Source: CAYXVF01 sp964468125 (lineage in GTDB: Bacteria; Myxococcota; XYA12-FULL-58-9; CAYXVF01). From it: DNA of 37,332 nucleotides. The DNA is taken from contig CAYXVF010000062.1 of the NCBI GenBank assembly GCA_964468125.1, positions 1-37,332 of the forward strand, read 5' to 3'. Position 1 is the stretch's first letter, and every line of letters starts with the position of its first letter. Shown here one piece after another: positions 23,948 through 31,974 of the stretch. The notes under the pieces were generated by a model. That model ran no database searches. It was given only the letters and a program-made list of their open reading frames with translations, and had not been told where the DNA came from. A program made the translations under genes and the position numbers.

Positions 23948-26157
23948 CCGCACTCTGGATCGGCTTGGCGCTCTTGGGCGCCGAGATCCGAGAGGATGCT
24001 CCCACCGAACAGGCCGCTTGCGAGCTGTGCCACCAGGACGTGGTCACGGACATGACCTCGCGGGTGCACATGCACTCACCGGACAACGGTGATGCGGCCT
24101 GCATCGACTGCCACACCTGGCGCGCGGAAAATCCGCACCGGATCGCAGTCGAGAAGCGCGAAGACTACGAGGAGGTCTTCGACGCCCTCGAGGGCAAGTT
24201 CCCGATCGAAGACGTGCGCAGCATGGCCACCTGCTACGACTGCCACGAGCTCGAAGAGTACATGGAGTCCGTCCACGCGAACGCAAAGGAGCGCGAAGAC
24301 GGCAAGACCTATGAGAATGCCACCTGTACAAGCTGCCACGGAACCGCCCACGATCAGGTCCGCGAGAATCAGAGCAAGCTCGCGATGACCAACCGGTGCA
24401 TCACCTGCCACGACTTCGCCGAAGCGGGGAAGGTGCCGACACCGGTGCACATTGTCGATACCTACCGGGATACGATCCACGGCAAAAAGCTGCGTCTCGG
24501 CATGCAAGAGTCCGCGGCGTGCCACGATTGTCACCGGGGTCACCACATCTTTGGGCCCGACGACGAGCGCTCGTCGGTCCATGCGTCGAACAAGGCGGAG
24601 ATGTGCGGCGAGTGCCACGAGGGCGCGGCGGACAACGAAAACTTCCTGGCGAGCATTTCACATACGCCGAACGACCCGGACGCGAACTTCATCGGTTGGG
24701 CGGTCCGCCTGAGCTTCTCGCTCCTCGCGGCGCTCACGCTCACCTTCTTGTTCTTCCACGTGGTGGTCGACCTCTTCAACGCGGCCAGGGGCGCGATGCT
24801 GCGCAAAGAGCACCACTTTGATCCCGACGGCCCGGTTCACGCCGACGACGAGGTCGCTCGACTCGACATTCACGGGCGCATTCAGCACTGGATGACGATG
24901 GTGTCGTTTACGACACTGGTCGTCACGGGCTGGCCGCTCCGGGCGGCGCACCTCGACCAGTCACAGAGTCTCGTGGATGCGATGGGCGGTATCATGGTGG
25001 TGAGCTGGGCGCACCGACTCGCCGGCGCGTTGATGATCATCACCGCGATCTACCACATCGGCTACCTGGCGAACCTGTTCCGTAAGGGCAAGCTCAGCTT
25101 CGAGATGCTGCCGAGCCCCAAGGACGCGGTGGACCTGATTCAGAACTGGCTCTTCCTGCTCGGGCTGCGCAAAGAACGGCCCCACATCGGTAAGTGGAGT
25201 TATCACGAAAAGCTCGACTACTGGGCCGAGTGGTGGGGCTCTTCGCTCATGAGTGTCACCGGATTGGTCCTTTGGTTCCCGGTCCTGGCGGCGCTCTATC
25301 TGCCACCGGATGTCATTCGCATCGCGCAGACGGCGCACGGTATCGAGGCGTTGCTCGCGGCGCTGGCGATCTTCATCTGGCACTTCTACAACGTGCACCT
25401 GCGGCCGGCGATCTTCCCGATGAGCTGGGCCTGGTTGAACGGGCGCCTGCCGGTGGAAGCGCTTTATGACGAGCACCGTGCGCAGTACATCGAGCTCTTC
25501 GGCGACAAGGCACCCAAGCCGCCGCGTCTAAAGCGCTCGTGGCACAGCGATCCGCGCTGGTCCTTCATTGCCCTCGGCGTGACGGTGGCCTCGGCGGTGC
25601 TCATCGCCGTCGGCAATGCACAGGCGATGCGCGACCAGATCATGAACCCGCCCACGAACCAGTCGGCCGAGCAGGAGCGGCTCGCGAAGATCGAGGAGCG
25701 CCGCAAGAACGCACCCAAGCCCGACGATCCGCTCGAGCGCGACATCATCGCCTTCGCGAACGCCGTCGAAGGCTCACCGCTCGGGCTCGACGACGAGGGT
25801 GAGCCCGGCGAAGAAGGCGCAAAGGAAACGTCCCAGTGGGGCACGTGTCTGAAGTGCCACGAAGAGGAGAACTGGGCGAGCAGCGGTAACTTCGCCCACC
25901 GAGACCACTTCACGGACTACTACGACGAGCCCGAACGCATGACCGATTGCGGCAGTTGCCACGAGATCAATTGGCACGAGGGCATCACCGCCAAGCTCGA
26001 CGCTTGCAACGACTGCCACGAGCCGGAAGAGATGGAAGACGCGATTGTCAGCGCCAAGGAAAACGGCCGCGCCCTACCGGAGTGGGCCGCCGAGTACCTC
26101 GATGAGCAAGGCGGAGATGGGTCCGAAGACGACGACGAAGAAGACGACGTCGAGTGA
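23944..26157 (+). CDS. Inner-membrane fusion: heptaheme c-type domain, b-type cytochrome core, C-terminal triheme c-type domain (CbcL-like quinol dehydrogenase)
   Basis: The 737-residue protein starts with a short hydrophobic leader, then seven CxxCH sites beginning at residues 26, 53, 97, 128, 152, 193 and 221, with many extra His as ligands. Transmembrane helices follow. The core has the formate-dehydrogenase-gamma/cytochrome b pattern: RIQHWMTMVSFTTLVVTGWPL, AHRLAGALMIITAIYHIGYL and TAHGIEALLAALAIFIWHFY, which supply His for about two b hemes. After a last helix and a charged linker, three more sites lie at 635 (CLKCH), 669 (CGSCH) and 688 (CNDCH), before an acidic tail. Quinol oxidation at the membrane with electrons passed to periplasmic c-hemes is the known role of the related CbcL of Geobacter. 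The extra triheme tail is unusual. Confidence 0.9.
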   Translation: MTALWIGLALLGAEIREDAPTEQAACELCHQDVVTDMTSRVHMHSPDNGDAACIDCHTWRAENPHRIAVEKREDYEEVFDALEGKFPIEDVRSMATCYDCHELEEYMESVHANAKEREDGKTYENATCTSCHGTAHDQVRENQSKLAMTNRCITCHDFAEAGKVPTPVHIVDTYRDTIHGKKLRLGMQESAACHDCHRGHHIFGPDDERSSVHASNKAEMCGECHEGAADNENFLASISHTPNDPDANFIGWAVRLSFSLLAALTLTFLFFHVVVDLFNAARGAMLRKEHHFDPDGPVHADDEVARLDIHGRIQHWMTMVSFTTLVVTGWPLRAAHLDQSQSLVDAMGGIMVVSWAHRLAGALMIITAIYHIGYLANLFRKGKLSFEMLPSPKDAVDLIQNWLFLLGLRKERPHIGKWSYHEKLDYWAEWWGSSLMSVTGLVLWFPVLAALYLPPDVIRIAQTAHGIEALLAALAIFIWHFYNVHLRPAIFPMSWAWLNGRLPVEALYDEHRAQYIELFGDKAPKPPRLKRSWHSDPRWSFIALGVTVASAVLIAVGNAQAMRDQIMNPPTNQSAEQERLAKIEERRKNAPKPDDPLERDIIAFANAVEGSPLGLDDEGEPGEEGAKETSQWGTCLKCHEEENWASSGNFAHRDHFTDYYDEPERMTDCGSCHEINWHEGITAKLDACNDCHEPEEMEDAIVSAKENGRALPEWAAEYLDEQGGDGSEDDDEEDDVE

Positions 26158-26168
26158 TCAAACAACAA

Positions 26169-26203
26169 CGCCCCCGGCCTCGAAGAGAGCGGGGGCGGTT
26201 TGC
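26169..26203. terminator. Hairpin terminator between convergent cytochrome genes
   Basis: CGCCCCCG (26169-26176) pairs perfectly with CGGGGGCG (26190-26197) across a 13-base loop and is followed by GTTTGCG. It ends the plus-strand electron-transfer operon and may serve the convergent cytochrome gene too. The T-tract is weak. Confidence 0.65.
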
Positions 26204-26242
26204 GTGGGTTCTAACACTCTACTCGAGCGGTTTCTGAGGCAA

Positions 26243-26563
26243 TCAGCCCTTCAGCGTGGCGAGCCAGTCGACGATGGTTTTGAGCTCGCCGTCGGTGCCC
26301 TTCCACTTGTTCTTGTGCTTCTTGCCTTCGATATCGACTTCTTTCTTGATGTACTTGGTCATCCACTCGGCGTCGCGTTCTTTGCCGACCTCGGAGAGAT
26401 CGCCGCCCTTTTGCTTCTTCTTGGTCTGCTCGATGCCTTCTGAGTCAATCGAGTGGCACTTGTTGCACTTCATTTCCACGAACATCTCTTTGCCGTCTGC
26501 GTGCGCGACCGAAGCGAGCCCCATGACGCCGCAGAATGCTAATCCGAGACTGAGTTTCGTCAC
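26243..26563 (-). CDS. Small periplasmic class I-type cytochrome c
   Basis: The GTG start at 26563 has AAGGAGG about six bases upstream, a strong site. The 106-residue product has a signal peptide ending AHA before Asp23, then CNKCH at 33-37. The end pattern KGTDGELKTIVDWLATLKG is typical of small monoheme cytochromes c. Where homologues usually have a Met-Pro ligand before KGTD, this protein reads KKHKNKWKGTD with no Met, so the sixth heme ligand may be His or Lys, or absent. It converges on the electron-transfer operon and could act as a soluble shuttle for it. That link is by location only. Confidence 0.9.
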   Translation of the reverse strand: MTKLSLGLAFCGVMGLASVAHADGKEMFVEMKCNKCHSIDSEGIEQTKKKQKGGDLSEVGKERDAEWMTKYIKKEVDIEGKKHKNKWKGTDGELKTIVDWLATLKG

Positions 26564-26702
26564 GTGTCCCTCCTTGTTGCGGAGCCGGGGCGTGTTCCCC
26601 GGTGCTGTAGTTAAGACGAACGGATCTCACCAGAATTCAGACCGCGGAACAATGATCTATCTCATGCTTGTCTTGCCCTTAGTGGCTCGCTAAACCGTCG
26701 CC

Positions 26703-28151
26703 ATGGCAGAGAAATCCCCCGAACGCATCACCCCACGGAGCGAGGACTACTCCCGCTGGTACCAGGACGTCATTCGCCAAGGGCAGCTCGCCGAGCCGGC
26801 CGAGGTGGTCAAGGGCTGCATGGTGATCAAGCCCCACGGCTTTGCCATCTGGGAGAAGATCCAGCGCCAGCTCGACGACATGTTCAAGGCCACGGGCCAC
26901 CAGAACGCTTATTTCCCCCTGCTCATCCCGCAGAGCTTCATCACCAAGGAAGCAGAGCACGTCGAGGGCTTTTCGCCGGAGCTCGCCGTGGTGACCCACG
27001 CCGGTGGCAAGGAGCTCGAGGAGCCCTATGTGATTCGTCCGACGTCGGAGACGATCATCGGCCACTTCTTCTCCAAGTGGATCGAATCGCACCGAGACCT
27101 GCCTCTGCTCATCAATCAGTGGGCCAACGTCATGCGCTGGGAGCTGCGCACCCGGATGTTCCTCAGGACAAGCGAGTTCCTTTGGCAGGAGGGGCACACG
27201 GCGCACGCGACCCACGAGGAGGCTCAAGAAGAGGTCCAGCGCATGCTCGATATCTACGCCGAGTTCGCCGAGGACTATATGGCGATGCCGGTCATCAAAG
27301 GCATCAAGAGCGAGAGCGAGAAGTTCGCCGGCGCCTTGGCGAGCTATTCCATCGAAGCAATGATGCAGGACGGCAAGGCGCTGCAGGCGGGCACGAGCCA
27401 CGACCTCGGCCAAAACTTCGGCAAGGCGTTCAACGTGCGCTTTCAGAACACCGCCGGCGAGATGGAATACGTCTGGCAAACGAGCTGGGGCGTCTCCACG
27501 CGCTTGATCGGTGGCTTGATCATGACCCACTCCGACGACAATGGGTTGGTCCTTCCGCCGCGTTTGGCGCCGGTGCACGTCGTCGTGGTGCCGATCTACG
27601 GCAAGGGCATGGACGAAGGCGTGGTGCGCGAGGCCGGCACCAAGCTCGCCGATGAGCTGCGTGACGCCGGGCTCTCCGTCGTCTTCGACACCCGCGACTA
27701 CAAGCCGGGCTTCAAGTACTTCGAGTGGGAGCAAAAGGGCGTGCCGGCGCGCCTCGAAATCGGTCCTAAGGACATCGAAAAGAACACGGTCGCTCTCAAA
27801 GGCCGCATCGCGGAGAAGAAAGAGTTCATTCCCCGCGACGGGATCGGCGCCTACATGGTCGACTACATGGAGCAGCTGCAAAGAGACCTGTTCGAGCGGG
27901 CGAAGAAGTTCCGCGAGGACAACACCCTCCGCGTCGACAGCTGGGATGACTTCGTGTCGGTCTTTGAAGGCAACGAGAGCAAGTTCGTGCACGCCCACTG
28001 GGACGGTACGAAGGAGACCGAGGCGGCGATCAAGGACGAGCTCAAGGTCACGATCCGAAACATCCCGAGCGACGCGCAGGATGAAGACGGCACGTGCGTG
28101 AAGTCCGGGAAGCCGAGTACGCGCCGGGTAGTATTCGCTAAGGCGTATTAG
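26703..28151 (+). CDS. proS: Prolyl-tRNA synthetase, archaeal/eukaryotic-type short form
   Basis: The 482-residue enzyme charges tRNA-Pro with proline using ATP in the cytoplasm. Class II synthetase motifs are visible: motif 1 around KGCMVIKPHGFAIWEKIQ, motif 2 as RWELRTRMFLRTSEFLWQEG, and motif 3 as GVSTRLIGGLIMTHSDDNG. TSETI and the GTSHDLGQNF stretch are also present. The anticodon-binding domain follows (LAPVHVVVVPIYGKG), and the chain ends with the conserved ...AKAY tail. The absence of the large inserted editing domain marks the ProS type 3 class. It is divergent from the small cytochrome gene and convergent with the lipoprotein gene 11 bases downstream. Confidence 0.96.
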   Translation: MAEKSPERITPRSEDYSRWYQDVIRQGQLAEPAEVVKGCMVIKPHGFAIWEKIQRQLDDMFKATGHQNAYFPLLIPQSFITKEAEHVEGFSPELAVVTHAGGKELEEPYVIRPTSETIIGHFFSKWIESHRDLPLLINQWANVMRWELRTRMFLRTSEFLWQEGHTAHATHEEAQEEVQRMLDIYAEFAEDYMAMPVIKGIKSESEKFAGALASYSIEAMMQDGKALQAGTSHDLGQNFGKAFNVRFQNTAGEMEYVWQTSWGVSTRLIGGLIMTHSDDNGLVLPPRLAPVHVVVVPIYGKGMDEGVVREAGTKLADELRDAGLSVVFDTRDYKPGFKYFEWEQKGVPARLEIGPKDIEKNTVALKGRIAEKKEFIPRDGIGAYMVDYMEQLQRDLFERAKKFREDNTLRVDSWDDFVSVFEGNESKFVHAHWDGTKETEAAIKDELKVTIRNIPSDAQDEDGTCVKSGKPSTRRVVFAKAY

Positions 28152-28162
28152 CCAGAACGGGG

Positions 28163-28876
28163 CTAGCGCGAGACGTGCTCGATCACGTAGCGAGCGCCCT
28201 TGAGATCATCGCAGTAGAGGGTGACCTCTTCGATTTCCGTTTCGCCGTCGGTCTCGAGCATTTTGCGGTCCACCTGGCGGGTTTCAGCTGTGTCGCAGGG
28301 AGGGGCGAGCTCGAGAAATACGTCGAGCTCCTGACTCGACTGCACGCGAATGGGCTGTCCGCCCGAGCGACCATAATCGGCGGATCGGTCCACCCAGAGC
28401 GCGGCCAAGGTGGCGCGGGCGCGGGCGAGGCGGCCTTCGAGATTGAAGCGCTCCACAAAATCGCGGCTCGCGAGGTACTCGTGGGAGAGCTCGTCGCTGT
28501 CGTCGAGCATGTCTTCGGCCACCACCGTGAAGCTCATCAGCGCATCCGCGGCCGCGTCTTCTTCGCCGGTTTGCGCGCGGCAGAGGTAGACGTGCCAATA
28601 GGCGAGGGCACGACCCGAGTCGTTCAGGTTGTTCGTGCCGATCGCAGCCTCAAACGATCGCGCGGCGCCGTCATACTCGGCGATGCGAAGACGGTGAAAG
28701 GCACGCTCGAGGTGCGCACTCGCCGAATTGTCGTGTTCTTCCACCTGCACCGGCTGTGGTGCCATCGGCTGCATCGAGGCCACCATCGGCCGTTTGGTGA
28801 CCGTGTTCGCTTGGCTCGAGCCGCAGGCGATGAAGAACGGAAGGGCGAGGAGGCAGAGAATCGATTGCTTCACCAT
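28163..28876 (-). CDS. Lipoprotein with TPR-like helical region
   Basis: I start at the ATG at 28876, giving 237 residues and the signal MVKQSILCLLALPFFIA ending in lipobox F-I-A-Cys18. A GTG six codons upstream is possible. Residues ~50-165 are helical with repeat-like Ala/Tyr/Arg spacing (ASAHLERAFHRLRIAEYDGA, GRALAYWHVYLCRAQTGEED), suggesting TPR-type packing. The last part has short beta-like segments and two Cys. It is an envelope protein of unknown function that faces the polysaccharide genes divergently across 76 bases. Confidence 0.8.
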   Translation of the reverse strand: MVKQSILCLLALPFFIACGSSQANTVTKRPMVASMQPMAPQPVQVEEHDNSASAHLERAFHRLRIAEYDGAARSFEAAIGTNNLNDSGRALAYWHVYLCRAQTGEEDAAADALMSFTVVAEDMLDDSDELSHEYLASRDFVERFNLEGRLARARATLAALWVDRSADYGRSGGQPIRVQSSQELDVFLELAPPCDTAETRQVDRKMLETDGETEIEEVTLYCDDLKGARYVIEHVSR

Positions 28877-28952
28877 TAAACTGTAGAACGTCACGGCAAA
28901 GGCCGCATGTGAATTCCATCACGTCAGCAAATTTCGGTAGGATGATGTGGGT

Positions 28953-29813
28953 ATGAGTGCCGCGGAGTCGGGTCGAGTGGGTCAAGACACTCAACGGCGT
29001 TTGGTTTTTCAGTCTCTGATGATGAAAGCCCTGCGAGAGCAGCTCGGCGCGCTTTCAGGCGACCTGCGCGTGCCCGTGGTGTTCATCAAAGGCGCCTTTA
29101 GCGAACCGGTGCTCTACGGTGGTCTCGGTGAGCGCTTTGTTTCGGATGTGGATGTGCTCGTGCCCGCCGAGGAGCTCTCGCGCGTCGCAGGGGCTCTTCG
29201 CCAGATCAATTACGAACGCGTGATCTACCCGCAGCATCGTTTCAGCAACGACCGCGCAAAGGAGTGGACACTCAATCCGGTCGACGGGCGTGGACTCACG
29301 ATCGATCTTCATCGCGGTCTCGCCAATGCGCCGTTCAGTCTCGACCCGGCGACGCTCATCGCTCGCTCGCGCTACTACGACAGCGTCGATGGTCCGATTT
29401 TGTCCCTCGAGCCCACGGACCAGGTGCTCTACACCGCGGTCCACTACGCCAATCACGGCTTCGCCCTCGACGGCCGCCACCTCGAAGACACGCGACGCTT
29501 GGTGGCGCGGTTTCCGGTCGACTGGGCCCGCGCCAACCGTGACGCACGGCGTGGCGGGTTCGCCTTTGCGCTCCGGCGAGTCCTGGTGGCGCTCTGTGCT
29601 CCGCGCGCCCGCGACCTCGCGAGCGATCGCTTTCGCACCACGCTCATGGCCAAGGCCACGCAAACGGATTGGGGTTCCTTCTCCACCGCCCTGCGCTGGG
29701 GCGCCACGGGCATCGCCGCGGGCCAACCGCTCCATCCGCTGCGCGCGGCGAGCGCCTATGCCTGGGGTCGGGCCGGCGACTTCATCGCCGCACGCAAACA
29801 GGCTAAACAGTAG
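28953..29813 (+). CDS. Nucleotidyltransferase-family protein (NTP_transf_5 type)
   Basis: From the ATG at 28953 the product has 286 residues; the GTG at 28947, with AGGA four bases upstream, is an alternative. The pattern FIKGAFSEPVLYGGLGERFV followed by SDVDVLVPAEEL is the KG...DxDxLV signature of the uncharacterised nucleotidyltransferase family PF14907, often found in surface-polysaccharide and peptide-modification clusters. A helical His-containing part follows (VHYANHGFALDGRHLED). The substrate is unknown. It is four bases from the GDP-fucose synthase start, so the two are probably in one operon. Confidence 0.8.
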   Translation: MSAAESGRVGQDTQRRLVFQSLMMKALREQLGALSGDLRVPVVFIKGAFSEPVLYGGLGERFVSDVDVLVPAEELSRVAGALRQINYERVIYPQHRFSNDRAKEWTLNPVDGRGLTIDLHRGLANAPFSLDPATLIARSRYYDSVDGPILSLEPTDQVLYTAVHYANHGFALDGRHLEDTRRLVARFPVDWARANRDARRGGFAFALRRVLVALCAPRARDLASDRFRTTLMAKATQTDWGSFSTALRWGATGIAAGQPLHPLRAASAYAWGRAGDFIAARKQAKQ

Positions 29814-29816
29814 GCC

Positions 29817-30806
29817 ATGATCGAGCCCACGGACCCCATCTTCGTTGCCGGGCATCGGGGCCTCGTCGGCTCGGCGATGGTGCGAATGCTGCACCAGGCA
29901 GGCTACGACAACCTGCTCCTTCGCACCCACGACGAGCTCGATCTCACGGATCAGAGGGCGGTGACCGCTTTCTTTCAGGAGGAGCGCCCGAAGCACGTGT
30001 TCCTTTGCGCGGCGAAGGTCGGCGGGATCCTCGCGAACTCGACCTACCCAGCGGACTTCATCGCGCAGAATCTAGCGATCCAATCGAACGTGATCGACGG
30101 CAGCTTTCGCGTCGGGGTCGAGCGCCTGCTCTTTCTCGGCTCCTCGTGCATTTATCCGCGCGAGGCCCCGCAGCCGATGAAAGAGTCGCACCTGCTCACC
30201 GGGCCCCTCGAATTCACCAACCGACCGTACGCGATCGCCAAGATCGCGGGCGTCGAGATGTGCTGGGCTTACAATCGGCAGCACGGGACCCGCTATCTGT
30301 CGGTGATGCCCACGAACCTTTACGGCCCCGGGGACAACTATGACCTGCAAAACTCCCATGTCTTGCCGGCGATGATCCGCAAGATGCACGAAGCCAAGGT
30401 CGACGGTCACCGTCCGGTCCAGCTCTGGGGCACGGGCACGCCGCGGCGCGAGTTCCTCTACAGCGAGGAGATGGCCGAGGCGTCGGTCTACCTGACGACG
30501 CTTCCGGACGCGGAGTTCGACCGAATGCTCTCGACCGAAAGTGAGCCGCCACTCATAAATATTGGGGTGGGTGACGACGTCACTATCCGGGAGCTCGCGG
30601 AGCTGGTGGCGGAGGTCGTTGGCTTCGAGGGTGAGCTGCAGTGGGACGCGAGCAAGCCCGATGGCACGCCGCGCAAGCTGCTCGACGTCTCTCGCCTGCG
30701 AGACGCCGGCTGGACCGCGAAGGTGACGCTCCGTGATGGGATCGGGCGCGCCTATCGTGATTTTTTGGAGAACGGCCTGGAGAGGGCCCGGGAGAATCGA
30801 ACATGA
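29817..30806 (+). CDS. fcl: GDP-L-fucose synthase
   Basis: The 329-residue short-chain dehydrogenase-type epimerase/reductase converts GDP-4-keto-6-deoxymannose to GDP-L-fucose with NADPH in the cytoplasm. The Rossmann motif AGHRGLVGSA (residues ~11-20), the substrate-site stretch LGSSCIYPREAPQPMKES, the catalytic Tyr138-x-x-x-Lys142 (YAIAK) and the family segment NLYGPGDNYD are all present. No GMD (GDP-mannose dehydratase) gene is in this window. It lies directly after the nucleotidyltransferase and overlaps the next gene by four bases. Confidence 0.95.
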   Translation: MIEPTDPIFVAGHRGLVGSAMVRMLHQAGYDNLLLRTHDELDLTDQRAVTAFFQEERPKHVFLCAAKVGGILANSTYPADFIAQNLAIQSNVIDGSFRVGVERLLFLGSSCIYPREAPQPMKESHLLTGPLEFTNRPYAIAKIAGVEMCWAYNRQHGTRYLSVMPTNLYGPGDNYDLQNSHVLPAMIRKMHEAKVDGHRPVQLWGTGTPRREFLYSEEMAEASVYLTTLPDAEFDRMLSTESEPPLINIGVGDDVTIRELAELVAEVVGFEGELQWDASKPDGTPRKLLDVSRLRDAGWTAKVTLRDGIGRAYRDFLENGLERARENRT

Positions 30807-31855
30807 AGCGCACCTGGCTCGTGACCCTGCTTCTCTGCACCCCGAGCCTCGCTTGGGCCCAAAATGTTTCGGTGGACTTCGTCGCCGGCGCCGACGCGCA
30901 GCAAGCCGCCGACTTCCTCGGCACCGCCCCGGACGAGTTTGCCGCCCTGCTCGAAGGTGAGATCGCCGATGCGCTCGGTCTTCTCGACACGGAGCAATAC
31001 CTGCAGCCCTTCGCCGACGCGCAGGCCTTCTCGAGCAAGGGGCTCACCGTCGATTACGCGTCGGAGTTCGGCGCCTTGCTCGTGGGCTTCGGGGTGTCGA
31101 CCGCGTTCGCCTACAGCGGTGACCTCAATCCCGACAACATCGACCGGGCGGTGGACGGGCTCGCGCCGAACCTGTCTGCTTTGGTCGGTGTAGACCTGGG
31201 GATTCTCGGACTGGATGGCCTTCGAATCTTTGCGAGCGGCTATCGCCAAGATGCATCGTTCGGAGATTCCGACGAGTTTGACCTGAAAGTCGATAACCTT
31301 GGGTTCCACGCGCAGCTTCGGCTGTTCGGTGGCGATGGGGACAGCACCAGTGAGGTCTTCTGGGATTGGCGTGGCTTCGACATCACCGCGGGCTACAACC
31401 GCGCGCGAACGACGCTCACTCTCACCGAGGAGCTGCCAACCAGTCTCACCCTGGGGAGCGGCGGTCAGCAGCTCGACGTCGACCTTTCGAGCGTGGGGCT
31501 CCTCCGGCTCGACGCCCGCACCTCGAACATACCGGTCGAGATCACCACTGCGGTCACGCTACTTTCGGTCCTGACGCTCTATGGGGGAGTGGGGACGGAC
31601 CTTCAGCTCGGCGATGCGACCATCGAAGCGAGCTTGGACGGAACGGTCACTGCGGAAAACCCGCAAGGTGGGGACACCTTGGATATCGGAACGGTCGACA
31701 TCGATGCAGACCAAGCGGCCAAGCCAACGCGCGGTCGCTTCAGAACGATGCTCGGACTCCAAGCAAGCTTATGGGTGCTCAAAGCATACGTTCAGCTGAA
31801 CGCTCTTCCGGGAGTGGCCGCGAGCGTCGCCGGTGGCGTGCGCGTCGCATTCTAA
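30803..31855 (+). CDS. Predicted outer-membrane beta-barrel protein
   Basis: The 350-residue protein has a clear signal peptide (MKRTWLVTLLLCTPSLAWA, cleaved before Gln20). Long stretches of alternating hydrophobic/polar strands with Gly turns follow (ASEFGALLVGFGVSTAFAYSG, TTAVTLLSVLTLYGGVGTDL), and the end GGVRVAF has a terminal Phe, all typical of outer-membrane barrels. ATGA overlap with fcl indicates co-translation, although a barrel is an unusual partner for a sugar-nucleotide enzyme. No named family is assigned. Confidence 0.82.
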   Translation: MKRTWLVTLLLCTPSLAWAQNVSVDFVAGADAQQAADFLGTAPDEFAALLEGEIADALGLLDTEQYLQPFADAQAFSSKGLTVDYASEFGALLVGFGVSTAFAYSGDLNPDNIDRAVDGLAPNLSALVGVDLGILGLDGLRIFASGYRQDASFGDSDEFDLKVDNLGFHAQLRLFGGDGDSTSEVFWDWRGFDITAGYNRARTTLTLTEELPTSLTLGSGGQQLDVDLSSVGLLRLDARTSNIPVEITTAVTLLSVLTLYGGVGTDLQLGDATIEASLDGTVTAENPQGGDTLDIGTVDIDADQAAKPTRGRFRTMLGLQASLWVLKAYVQLNALPGVAASVAGGVRVAF

Positions 31856-31974
31856 ACCGCGTTCCGAAACAGCGCTTTCTCACCACGCATTCGGTTCAAT
31901 GCTTAGACTCCTGGTGCCGTCGAACAGACTGGCGGGGTCGCCCAACCCGTGCCAAGATCGAGGGCGGAGGACCT

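Noticed and set aside
26679..27998. 439-codon minus-strand frame opposite proS
   Set aside because: The plus strand is an unmistakable class II prolyl-tRNA synthetase.
31366..31974. N-terminal extension of the FIST protein
   Set aside because: The extension reads out of frame through the outer-membrane barrel gene. The ATG at 31975 has a strong ribosome binding site and fits the FIST domain boundary.
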